A stretch of 64,000 nt of DNA from Actinomycetaceae bacterium (GTDB lineage Bacteria > Actinomycetota > Actinomycetes > Actinomycetales > Actinomycetaceae), in contig JAUNVP010000004.1 in assembly GCA_030537615.1 (NCBI GenBank), positions 62,001 through 126,000 of the forward strand, written 5' to 3'. Position numbers and translations under genes: made by a program. Under the pieces are notes generated by a model. The model searched no databases. It had not been told where the DNA came from and saw nothing but the letters and a program-made list of their open reading frames with translations. Shown here piece after piece: positions 37,839 to 46,296 of the stretch (position 1 is the stretch's first letter; each line of letters begins with the position of its first letter).

Positions 37839-38522
37839 GTGACCGTGGAAGGCAACTACATAAGCCAGGTTCCCCTATTTGAGGGACTTGATGAAGAGCA
37901 GCAGCGATCATTGCGCGCCAAAATGGGACAGACAACCCTGCGTCGTGGTGAAGTCCTTTTCGAAGAGGGGGATCAAGGTAACCGCCTTTACATCATCACC
38001 GAAGGGAAGGTAAAGCTCGGTCATACCTCGATGGACGGCCGAGAGAATCTTCTCGCTGTGCTTGGCCCCGGTGAGATTATCGGTGAGCTCACTCTATTTG
38101 ATCCGGGCCCGCGTTCGACGACGGCTACCGCTGTTTCTCCAGTGACACTGCTCCATCTCGATCACGTCGATCTAGTCGGAATACTCGATACCAATCCCAC
38201 CATGGGCAAGCACATGTTGCGCGCACTCGCACGCCGATTGCGCCGTACGAATGAGTCCTTGGCTGACCTGGTATTTTCCGACGTTCCCGGCCGCGTAGCA
38301 AAGGCACTGCTCGACCTCGCGGATCGTTTCGGTACTCCCACAGAAGACGGAGTTCACGTTCCCCACGACTTGACGCAAGAAGAACTTGCGCAACTCGTTG
38401 GGGCATCTCGCGAAACCGTCAACAAATCCCTCGCCGACTTCGTGTCGCGCGGGTGGATCCAGCTCGAAGGGAGAGCAGTGACCCTGCTCGACCTCGATCG
38501 CCTAGCTCGCCGTGCGCGCTAG
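37839..38522 (+). CDS. crp: CRP/FNR-family regulator (GlxR/Crp-like)
   Basis: This 227-residue protein has an N-terminal cyclic-nucleotide domain with GEVLFEEGDQGNRLYIITEGKVKL and the phosphate-binding loop GEIIGELTLFDPGPRSTTATA (Arg-Ser-Thr), and a C-terminal winged helix with the recognition helix in LAQLVGASRETVNKSLADF. In actinobacteria this is the global cAMP-responsive regulator. The frame is open to 37767; an ATG at 37833 is one base from GGAG, so the GTG at 37839 (spacing seven) is preferred, giving TVEGNYISQVPLF as the N-terminus. Confidence 0.93.
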   Translation: MTVEGNYISQVPLFEGLDEEQQRSLRAKMGQTTLRRGEVLFEEGDQGNRLYIITEGKVKLGHTSMDGRENLLAVLGPGEIIGELTLFDPGPRSTTATAVSPVTLLHLDHVDLVGILDTNPTMGKHMLRALARRLRRTNESLADLVFSDVPGRVAKALLDLADRFGTPTEDGVHVPHDLTQEELAQLVGASRETVNKSLADFVSRGWIQLEGRAVTLLDLDRLARRAR

Positions 38523-38529
38523 CGAATAG

Positions 38530-38568
38530 AAAGGAGGGGGGCTCACACTGGCGTGAGCCCCCTTTCCT
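38530..38568 (+). terminator. Terminator after crp
   Basis: Ten-base arms GGGGGCTCAC and GTGAGCCCCC with a six-base loop, flanked by AAAGG and TTTCC, follow the crp stop. The tail has only TTT, but the stem is strong. Confidence 0.85.
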
Positions 38569-38580
38569 ATGTTGTATCTA

Positions 38581-38739
38581 CTACGCGATTGGTCGCTTGA
38601 GGTAGGCAACGAGGTTTTCCGGATTTTGTGCCGACGGCACAACCTGGACGAGTTCCCATCCGTCTTCGCCCCACTGGTCAAGAATCGCTTTTGTCGCGTG
38701 TATCAGCAACGGTACCGTTGCGTATTCCCATTTCTGCAT
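38581..38739 (-). CDS. DUF4177-like small conserved protein
   Basis: This 52-residue protein (begins MQKWEYATVPLL, then ILDQWGEDGWELVQV, ends YLKRPIA) matches a small protein encoded next to whiB4 and crp in many actinobacteria. It has the W-E-Y...G-W-E-L pattern of DUF4177. AGGA lies eight bases before the ATG. No function is known. It is convergent to crp. Confidence 0.85.
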   Translation of the reverse strand: MQKWEYATVPLLIHATKAILDQWGEDGWELVQVVPSAQNPENLVAYLKRPIA

Positions 38740-38759
38740 GTCTTCATCCTAAACAAAGA

Positions 38760-38784
38760 CGGCGCCCCCCATGCGAGGGCGCCG
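38760..38784 (-). terminator. Terminator after whiB4-like gene
   Basis: Eight-base arms CGGCGCCC and GGGCGCCG followed on the minus strand by TCTTTGTTT, 11 bases past the whiB stop. Confidence 0.8.
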
Positions 38785-38795
38785 GTCGATTACGG

Positions 38796-39137
38796 CTAGT
38801 TGCGCACGCGCGCAAGTACCCGCGGGATCTTTGGCGTGCGGAGTTCCTCAGCGAGCGGATCTTCAGATTCGAGAATCCATTCCCGCCAGTCAGTTACGTC
38901 CGTGTAATGTCGCAACATGGCGCGCCGTTCCCGTTCGGTCAAGCCACCCCACACTCCGAAATTTGCTTCGGATTGCAGAGCGTCAGCCAAACACTCTAAA
39001 CGGACCTCGCATGCGAGACATCGGGAACGCACCTGCCGCTGAGCGGCCCCCTGCACAAAGAGTGCATCGGGAGACTCAGTAGCGCATAGCGCCTTCGCCG
39101 CCCAACTTTGATCCTTATCGGTGCATCCGTAGGTCAT
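38796..39137 (-). CDS. WhiB-family iron-sulfur regulator (WhiB4-like)
   Basis: This 113-residue protein has the four WhiB cysteines (in LCAT, CLAC and LEC), which bind a redox-sensitive 4Fe-4S cluster, followed by the GVWGGLTERERR turn and a basic C-terminus. Placement between crp and ponA2 matches whiB4 (Rv3681c) in mycobacteria. It probably senses oxygen or nitric oxide and binds DNA or a sigma factor. The ATG at 39137 is preferred over a GTG two codons earlier. A CRP-like site lies 45 bases upstream. Confidence 0.9.
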   Translation of the reverse strand: MTYGCTDKDQSWAAKALCATESPDALFVQGAAQRQVRSRCLACEVRLECLADALQSEANFGVWGGLTERERRAMLRHYTDVTDWREWILESEDPLAEELRTPKIPRVLARVRN

Positions 39138-39181
39138 AATCACCCCATTGGTTCAACAAGGTATGTAATACCTTTATCAAG

Positions 39182-39197
39182 TGTGACCATACACACA
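39182..39197. promoter_or_regulatory. CRP/GlxR-type site between whiB and ponA2
   Basis: TGTGA-N6-ACACA is one mismatch from TGTGA-N6-TCACA and lies 45 bases before whiB and 116 bases before ponA2, so it could act on either gene. Confidence 0.5.
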
Positions 39198-39300
39198 TTT
39201 GATCAAATTTTCCAACCCGATTATTTCCAGAGACTATCAAGGTCGAGAAATGAGACGGCAAATAACATGAACCACCTGCACTATTGAGGCACATTCGTCG

Positions 39301-39306
39301 TAGGCT
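39301..39306 (+). promoter_or_regulatory. Leaderless -10 box of ponA2
   Basis: TAGGCT, then TAGAGC, then ATG. There is no ribosome site, and the layout equals that before 57729. Confidence 0.45.
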
Positions 39307-39312
39307 TAGAGC

Positions 39313-41433
39313 ATGCCAAAGGTTAATCCACGTTCAGTCGGTAAAGGTCAGTTTCTGACACTCATCGGGACGTTCCTCGTTGCGAGCGTCCTCGCCGGAA
39401 TCCTCCTAGCGGGGCTAGTTGTACCCGCCGCTGGAATTGCCGGTATCGGAGTGAAGGCTGCGCCTCGCGTTTTTGACACTCTGCCAACTGATTTCGACAT
39501 GCTCGCGCCTTCCGAGGCATCGACGATCACGGCATCAGATGGCACCGAGTTAGCCAAGTTTTACGCTGAGAACCGAATCGTCGTGCCTCTCGAAGAGATT
39601 TCTGAGAACCTCCAGAATGCGATTCTGGCCGTCGAAGACAAGCGATTTTACGAACATAAGGGGATTGACCCAGAAGGCATGGCCCGCGCTGCAATTCACA
39701 ATCTCAATAGCGATGCCACTCAAGGTGGCTCTACGCTGACCCAACAGTTCGTCAAAAATACCCTGCTTGAAACCGGGCTACAAAAGGGGGATCAAGACCT
39801 GATTGAGTCGGCTACCGAGCAGACGATTCCCCGTAAACTACGCGAAGCCCGTTATGCCCTCGCCCTCGAACAGAAGATGTCCAAAGATGAGATTCTCGCC
39901 GGGTATTTGAACCTCGCCCCATTTGGAACCAATGTCTACGGAGCGGAGGCGGCTTCTCAGCTGTATTTCTCTCACTCGGCCGCAGAAATGAGTGTCGCCG
40001 AAGGTGCTTTGCTCGCCGGCATCGTCAAATCGCCAGCCGCTTACGATCCGATATACAACCCCGAAACGGCTCAGGAGCGCCGTGACACTGTGCTCGGCAC
40101 AATGCTCGCTCAGAAGAAAATCACCCAAGAAGAATTTGACGAGGCAATCGCCCTCAGTGTTGAGGATATGCTCTCAGTTACCAATCCTGTGCAAGGCTGT
40201 GCGGGAGCAGGAAATGCTGCCTACTTCTGCGACTACGTTGTTGCGAGCCTCATGCAGTCCGAAGAATTCGGGAAGGACGAAACTGAGCGGAAGCAGAAAC
40301 TTCTGCGCGGCGGCCTCACCATTCGAACGACGCTTGACTCGACGTTGCAAGACTACGCGTACGATGCCGTCATCACTCGCATTCCAGTCGACGATCCCTC
40401 CGGAGCCAATAGCGCAATTGTGGCGCGAGACCCCCGCAACGGGCAGATCCTAGCCATGGCGCAGAACACCCGGTACGGCATTCCAACCGAGTCTGATCCG
40501 CAAGCTACACAGACTTCGTTCAATGTTGATACCGCCCACGGCGGCGGTGACGGCTTCCAGGGTGGTTCAGCACTCAAGCCGTTTACCCTCCTGCAGTGGT
40601 TTAAGGAGGGGCACACCGCGTGGGAGAGAGTCGCCGACCGGTCACCGCAGTTTAGCCGACATGAGTGGAACATTCCGTGTAATCCCGGATATGCCGACGA
40701 CTGGAAGGTCGGAGAAGCGACCCGGCACGACGGATCATTCAACATTCTGCAAGCCACTGAGTATTCGGTCAACCGCGCCTTCGCCGACATGGCGACGAAA
40801 GTCAACCTATGCGGAATCTTTGACGGAATGCAGGCCCTGGGAATCGAACAACCGAACGGTGACCCAATCTTGCCACGCCCTTCACACATTATCGGCGCGC
40901 ACGTCACTCCCCTGGTTATGGCCGGAGCCTACGGCGCTTTCGCCAACGAGGGAACCTTCTGTGAGCCAATGTCCGTGCTCAGCATCTCCGACCGGGACGG
41001 CAACGTTATTCACGAGTTCGAGCCGTCCTGCCACCAAGCCGTTGATCGGGATGCCGCGATGAAGGTGACGGCCGTACTCCGTCGAAACGCTGAATCCGGA
41101 ATGTACAGCCACACTCGTATTGGACGTCCCGCTATTGCCAAGACCGGCACGACCGACTACAACGCGAACTTGTGGATGGTTGGTGGCACCCCGCAGGTCA
41201 TCGCGGCAGCGTGGTCTGGGTTTGCCCACGCGTCCACGACCTCAATGAACTACCAGACGATCAACGGAACGTACTACGGCATTCTTTACGGTGGAACGTT
41301 CTCTGGCCCCATGTGGTCACAGTTCATGCGCAATGCAATGTCCGATTACTCAGTCGAGAGTTTCAGCGAGGGGAATCTGGGCTCGGCTCCACCTCCACCG
41401 GCCCCTGTCTCGGATGACGAAGACGACGATTAG
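39313..41433 (+). CDS. ponA2: Bifunctional penicillin-binding protein (class A)
   Basis: This 706-residue membrane-anchored peptidoglycan synthase has an N-terminal helix (about 15-45), a GT51 transglycosylase domain with AVEDKRFYEHKGID (catalytic Glu) and GGSTLTQQFVKN, and a transpeptidase domain with SALK (nucleophile Ser), SVN in TEYSVNRAF and KTGTT. It ends in a short PPPPAPVSDDEDDD tail without the PASTA domain carried by mycobacterial PonA2. It builds and cross-links cell wall. The metallophosphoesterase follows after nine bases with its own strong ribosome site. Confidence 0.95.
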   Translation: MPKVNPRSVGKGQFLTLIGTFLVASVLAGILLAGLVVPAAGIAGIGVKAAPRVFDTLPTDFDMLAPSEASTITASDGTELAKFYAENRIVVPLEEISENLQNAILAVEDKRFYEHKGIDPEGMARAAIHNLNSDATQGGSTLTQQFVKNTLLETGLQKGDQDLIESATEQTIPRKLREARYALALEQKMSKDEILAGYLNLAPFGTNVYGAEAASQLYFSHSAAEMSVAEGALLAGIVKSPAAYDPIYNPETAQERRDTVLGTMLAQKKITQEEFDEAIALSVEDMLSVTNPVQGCAGAGNAAYFCDYVVASLMQSEEFGKDETERKQKLLRGGLTIRTTLDSTLQDYAYDAVITRIPVDDPSGANSAIVARDPRNGQILAMAQNTRYGIPTESDPQATQTSFNVDTAHGGGDGFQGGSALKPFTLLQWFKEGHTAWERVADRSPQFSRHEWNIPCNPGYADDWKVGEATRHDGSFNILQATEYSVNRAFADMATKVNLCGIFDGMQALGIEQPNGDPILPRPSHIIGAHVTPLVMAGAYGAFANEGTFCEPMSVLSISDRDGNVIHEFEPSCHQAVDRDAAMKVTAVLRRNAESGMYSHTRIGRPAIAKTGTTDYNANLWMVGGTPQVIAAAWSGFAHASTTSMNYQTINGTYYGILYGGTFSGPMWSQFMRNAMSDYSVESFSEGNLGSAPPPPAPVSDDEDDD

Positions 41434-41442
41434 GAGCTCGTA

Positions 41443-42399
41443 ATGGCGACCACGCGTTGGCATAGAGTTGCGAAGAAGTCCGCCACGTTCCTTGGGATCG
41501 GGGCCGCGGCCACCGTCGCTTCCGGTGTAGCGATTGGGGCTTGGACTCAATTCGAACGCCGCTGGCCAACTCTGCGCGAATACAGCGTCGCAGTGGATCT
41601 ACCAGTCGGTTGCGATAAACTCACTATCCTCCACGTATCCGATCCGCATTTTTTCCGCGGGCAAGGGTGGCTCATCGACTTTATGCGCGATTTAGCCACC
41701 CTCGACTTCGACCTCATCGTCTCGACCGGAGACAATCTGGGATCGAAGAATGGTCTCCCGTTAGCTATCGAAGCCTACGACCCGCTCCTCGAATACCCCG
41801 GTGTATTCGTTCTCGGTTCGAATGACTATTATTCTCCACGTTACAAGCCGTGGTCGTCGTACCTGCATAAGAAGAGGTCAAAGGCGCCGTCGCGCACCGA
41901 ACCTGATCTGCCGTGGCTTGACCTCGTCAATCGGTGGACAGCAGCCGGCTGGATTGACTTGTCTAATCAAGTTGAGGTTTTCGAGATCCCAACGGCCACC
42001 GGACCTCAGCGGATTGGTTCCATCGGAGTCGATGATCCACACATCCACCGCGACCACGTTCCAGACACTCCTGACAACTGGAATGACCGGGACATCGTCC
42101 GCATTGGAGTAACGCATGCTCCCTATCAACGCATTCTCAATGAGTTCGTTTCCCTTGGTACGCATGCGATTTTTGCCGGGCACACGCACGGTGGGCAACT
42201 GTGTGTACCGGGATACGGTGCCTTGGTGACGAACTGCGATTTGCCACGCGAATACGCATCGGGCATGCACACCTGGGGTTTTGGTGGACTGTCTGCATCA
42301 TTACATGTCTCCGCTGGACTCGGCACGTCGCTCTTCTCACCAGTTCGGTTCGCCTGCCGCCCCGAGGCATCGCTGGTAACACTGACACAGCGACGATGA
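41443..42399 (+). CDS. Membrane-anchored metallophosphoesterase
   Basis: This 318-residue calcineurin-like phosphoesterase has the metal-ligand blocks DPHF, GDN, GSNDYY, and GHTHGGQ in the proper order. A basic start and hydrophobic stretch (residues 9-30) suggest it is anchored or translocated. It matches the Rv3683 gene next to ponA2 in mycobacteria. The substrate is unknown; a UDP-diacylglucosamine or wall-polymer phosphoester is possible. AGGAG lies eight bases before the ATG. Co-transcribed with ponA2. Confidence 0.9.
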   Translation: MATTRWHRVAKKSATFLGIGAAATVASGVAIGAWTQFERRWPTLREYSVAVDLPVGCDKLTILHVSDPHFFRGQGWLIDFMRDLATLDFDLIVSTGDNLGSKNGLPLAIEAYDPLLEYPGVFVLGSNDYYSPRYKPWSSYLHKKRSKAPSRTEPDLPWLDLVNRWTAAGWIDLSNQVEVFEIPTATGPQRIGSIGVDDPHIHRDHVPDTPDNWNDRDIVRIGVTHAPYQRILNEFVSLGTHAIFAGHTHGGQLCVPGYGALVTNCDLPREYASGMHTWGFGGLSASLHVSAGLGTSLFSPVRFACRPEASLVTLTQRR

Positions 42400-42518
42400 G
42401 GATTTCCGCTACGAACAACCATGTGATTTCGGGGTTGTACGCCGTGATGTCTCGCCTCTGCACGCACTGCTGAGGTGCCGGATTACGGAAGTGTCATGCG
42501 TTTCATGTTCGGTTGGTT

Positions 42519-42547
42519 TTGGCTGGCTTAGAGCTGATCGTTATACT
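42519..42547 (+). promoter_or_regulatory. tRNA-Pro promoter
   Basis: TTGGCT, a 17-base spacer and TATACT, ending 19 bases before the tRNA. This is the best sigma-70-like promoter in the window. Confidence 0.7.
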
Positions 42548-42566
42548 GGACAAGTCGTTGAGACAC

Positions 42567-42640
<74 letters not shown>

Positions 42641-42650
42641 CTCGGTAAAA

Positions 42651-42690
42651 GCCGCTGAAGCTCAGAGAAACTGAGCTTCAGCGGCTTTTT
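42651..42690 (+). terminator. Terminator after tRNA-Pro
   Basis: A perfect inverted repeat of 18 bases in the arms (GCCGCTGAAGCTCAG plus loop-side pairs) with a short AGAA loop is followed by five T. Confidence 0.95.
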
Positions 42691-42730
42691 CATATCCACG
42701 CTTACAGCGACAGTGAGGGGACGTATCCAC

Positions 42731-42754
42731 TCGGGGAAGATATATCCTCCCCGA
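42731..42754. promoter_or_regulatory. 24-base near-perfect palindrome
   Basis: Arms TCGGGGA and TCCCCGA around a GATATATC core differ from perfect symmetry at one pair. It lies ten bases before repeat cluster C, away from any gene start. Confidence 0.4.
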
Positions 42755-42762
42755 CACTCCAC

Positions 42763-42897
42763 CTAGGCTCTGTCTAGCAACCGTAGGCTCTCTCCAACTG
42801 CACCCATTTTCATAAGGGAGAGCCTACAACCCCCAAAGACAACGTTAGGCAGAGCCTACCCCCAGGTAGGCTCACTCTTACCAACGTAGGCTCTGTC
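42763..42897. repeat. GTAGGCTC repeat cluster C (six copies)
   Basis: Copies lie at 42764 (+), 42783 (+), 42816 (-), about 42849 (-), 42866 (+) and 42886 (+), so the orientation series is + + - - + +. Variants after GTAGGCTC are TGTC, TCTC, TCCC, TGCC, ACTC and TGTC. It fills the central part of the 380-base gap between the tRNA-Pro terminator and the FMN reductase; no ORF is seen in the gap. Confidence 0.8.
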
Positions 42898-42960
42898 TGA
42901 TGGACGCTAGCTTGCTCACGGTTGAGCGCTCTGCTCAGTACGGGTGGCCAAATACACTAA

Positions 42961-43000
42961 TCGAGGCCGCATCTACCACCTAATGCAGATACGGCCTCGA
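42961..43000 (-). terminator. Terminator-like hairpin after the FMN reductase
   Basis: Arms TCGAGGCCG-ATCT and AGAT-CGGCCTCGA, each with one bulged base, enclose about 12 bases, 21 bases past the reductase stop. The minus-strand tail is only moderately T-rich. Confidence 0.65.
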
Positions 43001-43021
43001 AGGCTCAAAAGTACGTGAAGA

Positions 43022-43594
43022 CTAGCCGCGTCCGACCTCGTCCATAAGCTTAACGAAGCGGTCAACGTAATCCTGGAGGAACTTCACCGTGTCTTCGCGG
43101 GTGATATTTCCTTCTTCGTCGATGTAGGTCGGCGACTGGGACAGGAATACTTCCGGTTGGCCCACGGTTGGCATGTCAAAGTAGGACAGTGCGAGACGCA
43201 GATTCTTTTGAGAAGAGTATCCGCCCATGCGCCCAACCGAGTGGCTCATAATTCCTACGGGAACGCCCTTCCATGCAACATCGGCGTTCGGCTTCGAACC
43301 GATGTCCACAGCATTCTTGACACATGCCGGAATTGTCCGGTTATTTTCTGGCGTCACGAAAAGGACACCGGCCGAGTTCTTAATCGTCTCACGGAACGTG
43401 GTGTATTCCTCCGGCGTCGGTACATCTGTGACTTCCGGGTCGTCATAGTCAAAGTTGTAGAGCGGAAGATCCCGAATCTCAACGATCGTGGCATCGTATC
43501 GTTCGGGGAACATCGTGAGGACATTCTTCGCAATCTTTCGGGCGTAGGAGCCTCCGCGTAAACTTCCAACAATGACGGTTACGTGCTTAGCCAT
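43022..43594 (-). CDS. NADPH-dependent FMN reductase family protein
   Basis: This 190-residue flavodoxin-like protein has the FMN phosphate loop GSLRGGSYARKIA at residues 9-21, the TPENNRTIPACVKNAVD motif and the GIMSHSVGRMGG loop. It reduces FMN or quinones or azo compounds with NADPH in the cytoplasm. The frame is open to 43639, but GAGAGG seven bases before the ATG at 43594 decides the start. The gene stands alone between two GTAGGCTC repeat clusters next to tRNA-Pro. Confidence 0.9.
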   Translation of the reverse strand: MAKHVTVIVGSLRGGSYARKIAKNVLTMFPERYDATIVEIRDLPLYNFDYDDPEVTDVPTPEEYTTFRETIKNSAGVLFVTPENNRTIPACVKNAVDIGSKPNADVAWKGVPVGIMSHSVGRMGGYSSQKNLRLALSYFDMPTVGQPEVFLSQSPTYIDEEGNITREDTVKFLQDYVDRFVKLMDEVGRG

Positions 43595-43790
43595 GCTTAG
43601 CCTCTCTTCTCGTCTCATTCGTATATGTCTTATAGCCACTATAACGCTAAAGAGTTAGGTCTGCCGTAGTAGTTTTTTCGACAATCCGCAATCTTCTGGA
43701 AGCAGCGGTTGCTCGTTACCTTCAGGTGGAACGTACGGTGAGGACCGCTAGAGGAACGATACCGTCGTCAGAGAGAACCTTTGGCCGCTG

Positions 43791-43905
43791 GAGTGAGCCT
43801 ACAGGGGGTTAGGCTCTGCCCAAGCGTAAATTCCGGGGGTGTAGGCTCTGCCTTGCGGATTTGGGTGCTGCTAGAGAGAGCCTACGCTTGCCGGGGAGAG
43901 CCTAG
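43791..43905. repeat. GTAGGCTC repeat cluster D (five copies)
   Basis: Copies lie at 43791 (-), 43809 (+), 43841 (+), about 43875 (-) and 43894 (-), with a partial AGAGAACCT at about 43772 and GAGAGGCTC at about 43926. Variants match those of cluster C. The 448-base gap 43595-44042 otherwise shows no gene. Confidence 0.8.
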
Positions 43906-44042
43906 CCAAAACTACTTACCTTGAGGGAGAGGCTCCGGAGTCACGGTGAGCAGAAAAGTGGCGCGGGAGTTGCTTGACCCGCGCAGATGATTCTGACAAG
44001 GTGTCGGAATGTTTCCTTAGTAGCACGCCTAAGATGGGAATC

Positions 44043-44837
44043 ATGAAGAAACGTCGGCGCAAATCGAAAGCTATGGTTAACGGGTGGGTTCCCGATCAGC
44101 ATGGTTCCTGGGCTATGGGGTTCTTCCCGCTGTTCATCGGAATGATCATTAACGACAAAACTCCCCTCTTCATTCTGCTTTTTGTTGCCTGGACAGCTGG
44201 TTTCTTCCTATTTTCCGTAGCCGAGAAGTGGCTGAAATACCGGTTCAAACCCCGTTACCGTCAGCCCCTCATCACCTACGCAACCATTAGCGGTATTGCC
44301 GTGCTCATCCTCATCGCCCTCCAACCGGGACTCCTGTGGTGGGCGCCGCTGTTCCTCCCTCTCGTCGCCATCTCCGCCCACCGGGCCTGGAAACACCGCG
44401 AGCGCGAACTCGCCTCGCGCACCGTCGCAATCCTTGCGTCCTCCCTCATGGTGCCGGTCACAGCCACACTCGCATCCGGGCAACCGTGGTTTGAAGCCGG
44501 CGCGGTCTCACAACAATCGTGGATCATGATGGCACTGATCGCCATCTATTTCATTTCCACTGTTCCTTACGTCAAGACCCTGATCCGCGAGCGCAATTCG
44601 CGCCCCTGGCTGATCGGATCGAGCGTATTCCACCTCTTCGTTCTCCTCGGTATCGCGATTGCCGCCACCTACGGCCTCGTCAACTGGTGGCACGTGGCGG
44701 TGTGGGTGGTGATTGCCGGACGCGCTATCGCGATGCCGCTCATTGCCAAACGACGCGGCACCCCGTGGAAGCCGAAAGCTATCGGCTGGCCCGAGGTGCT
44801 CTTGTCGTTCTTCGTGCTGGCAACGTTACCGTGGTGA
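44043..44837 (+). CDS. YwiC-like membrane protein
   Basis: This 264-residue protein starts with a basic stretch and the YwiC signature GWVPDQHGSWAMGFFPLFIG, then seven or eight membrane helices, ending WPEVLLSFFVLATLPW. YwiC-like proteins are found beside nitrate reductase or FNR genes in Bacillus, but their biochemistry is unknown. The frame opens at 43974; the ATG at 44043 has GGGA seven bases upstream and fits the family N-terminus. It ends one base before the convergent PPK2 gene. Confidence 0.85.
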   Translation: MKKRRRKSKAMVNGWVPDQHGSWAMGFFPLFIGMIINDKTPLFILLFVAWTAGFFLFSVAEKWLKYRFKPRYRQPLITYATISGIAVLILIALQPGLLWWAPLFLPLVAISAHRAWKHRERELASRTVAILASSLMVPVTATLASGQPWFEAGAVSQQSWIMMALIAIYFISTVPYVKTLIRERNSRPWLIGSSVFHLFVLLGIAIAATYGLVNWWHVAVWVVIAGRAIAMPLIAKRRGTPWKPKAIGWPEVLLSFFVLATLPW

Positions 44838-44838
44838 C

Positions 44839-45732
44839 CTAGTCTTCGTCGTCGCGATGCTTATGCGATGGCTTGTGCCCTTTCTTTGCGTCCTCCACGA
44901 GTTTGCCCGCGTGGTCGGGCACATACTTGGAAATGGCGACCGAAGGGCGCACGTAGCCAGTGGACTTCGGACGCTCTGGTAGCACCACTTTTTCGTCAGG
45001 TTCGACCTCGTGGTAGGGCAGCGACTCCAGCAGATGCGAAATCATATTAATCCGCGCCTGCTTCTTTGAATCGGAGAGCACGTGATGCCACGGGGCATAC
45101 GCCGTATCGGTGTGCACCATCATCTCGTCCTTAGCGCGAGAATAGTCCTCCCACCGCGAGATTGACTCCAGGTCCATCGGGGACAGTTTCCACTGGCGCA
45201 ACGGGTCGTCGAGGCGCTTCTTGAAACGCTTGAGTTGCATTTGATCCGACACTGAGAACCAGTACTTGCGCAGGTGAATACCGTCCTCAACAAGCATCTG
45301 TTCAAAAATCGGGCACTGCCGCATAAACTGCTGAACCTGCTGTGGGGTGGCGAACTCCATCACCTTCTCCACTCCGGCCCGGTTATACCAGGAGCGGTCA
45401 AATAGCACAATTTCCCCAGCTGCCGGTAGATGTTGAATATAGCGCTGGAAGTACCACTGCGTCTTTTCCCGTTCTGTCGGCGTCGGCAACGCAACGATCC
45501 GCGCCACGCGGGGGGATAGATACTCGGTGATTCGTTTAATCGTGCCGCCCTTACCTGCGGCATCGCGCCCCTCGAAAATAATGATGACACGGGAACCGGT
45601 CGATTTAACCCATCGCTGAAGCTTTCCCAGCTCCCCCTGGAGCCGGTACAACTCAGCCTCATAGACCTTATTGGGAATCTTCGTAGCTTTTGGACGATCA
45701 GCTTCGCTAATACCGTGGTTCGACTCCGACAT
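44839..45732 (-). CDS. ppk2: Polyphosphate kinase 2
   Basis: This 297-residue class I PPK2 transfers phosphate from polyphosphate to a nucleoside diphosphate (ADP or GDP). It has the Walker A GRDAAGKGG, the Walker B/lid DRSWYNRAGVE, and the RWEDYSRAKDEM segment. An N-terminal helix and a charged C-terminal tail (PSHKHRDDED) flank the kinase core. AGGGGG is seven bases before the ATG. It is probably a monocistronic gene for energy or GTP/ATP supply. Confidence 0.94.
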   Translation of the reverse strand: MSESNHGISEADRPKATKIPNKVYEAELYRLQGELGKLQRWVKSTGSRVIIIFEGRDAAGKGGTIKRITEYLSPRVARIVALPTPTEREKTQWYFQRYIQHLPAAGEIVLFDRSWYNRAGVEKVMEFATPQQVQQFMRQCPIFEQMLVEDGIHLRKYWFSVSDQMQLKRFKKRLDDPLRQWKLSPMDLESISRWEDYSRAKDEMMVHTDTAYAPWHHVLSDSKKQARINMISHLLESLPYHEVEPDEKVVLPERPKSTGYVRPSVAISKYVPDHAGKLVEDAKKGHKPSHKHRDDED

Positions 45733-45909
45733 GACTAACCCCCTTGTTAACCCGATATGTGTCAGCTTAGGCCCACATTTTCAATCATGTCAGCCTTTGA
45801 GCAAGCAACATCACTGTTTGCCACCGATTGCCACGCTACCGCGATCACCGCCGCCTTCATCATCCGCGTCACTCTTCCCGAGCGTAGATAAACCTGCAAC
45901 GATAGTTCT

Positions 45910-46296
45910 ATGAAGTTCATTATCAAGCTCATTGTCAATATGCTCGGCATCTGGCTGGCCTCCGTCATCATTGACGGGATCACTCTGCCACCCACGGAGA
46001 AGCCCACCGAGCTTCTCATTACCCTCGCCGTTATCGGCATCATTTTCACCGCAGTTAATATGATCGTCCGCCCGGTTGTTAAACTCGTGACTTTCCCGGT
46101 CTATATCCTCACCCTCGGATTGTTCGCGCTCGTCGTCAACGCACTGATGTTTATGTTGACCGGCTGGCTATCCCAACACACCTCATACGGGTTAGAAGTA
46201 ACCGGATTTTGGCCCGCGCTCTTTGGCGGCGTAATCACCGCACTCGTTGCCGCGGTGCTCGGAGGTGCACTCGATTCTATGACGTCACGACGCTAG
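45910..46296 (+). CDS. Phage-holin-4_2-like (DUF360) membrane protein
   Basis: This 128-residue protein has four hydrophobic helices in the pattern of the 'phage holin family' (formerly DUF360), including the NMIVRPVVKLVTFPVYILTLGLFALVVNALM block. It is a chromosomal membrane protein found in most actinobacteria and not evidence of a prophage. No ribosome site is visible; ACGATAGT lies before the ATG, as it does before purB. It ends immediately before the convergent GHSQGG hydrolase. Confidence 0.85.
   Translation: MKFIIKLIVNMLGIWLASVIIDGITLPPTEKPTELLITLAVIGIIFTAVNMIVRPVVKLVTFPVYILTLGLFALVVNALMFMLTGWLSQHTSYGLEVTGFWPALFGGVITALVAAVLGGALDSMTSRR

Noticed and set aside
42763-43905. CRISPR array at the GTAGGCTC repeats
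   Set aside because: Repeats are only 12 bases, irregularly spaced, and in both orientations; no cas genes are present.
45910-46296. Prophage remnant suggested by the holin-like gene
   Set aside because: The family is chromosomal in actinobacteria, and no other phage genes are nearby.
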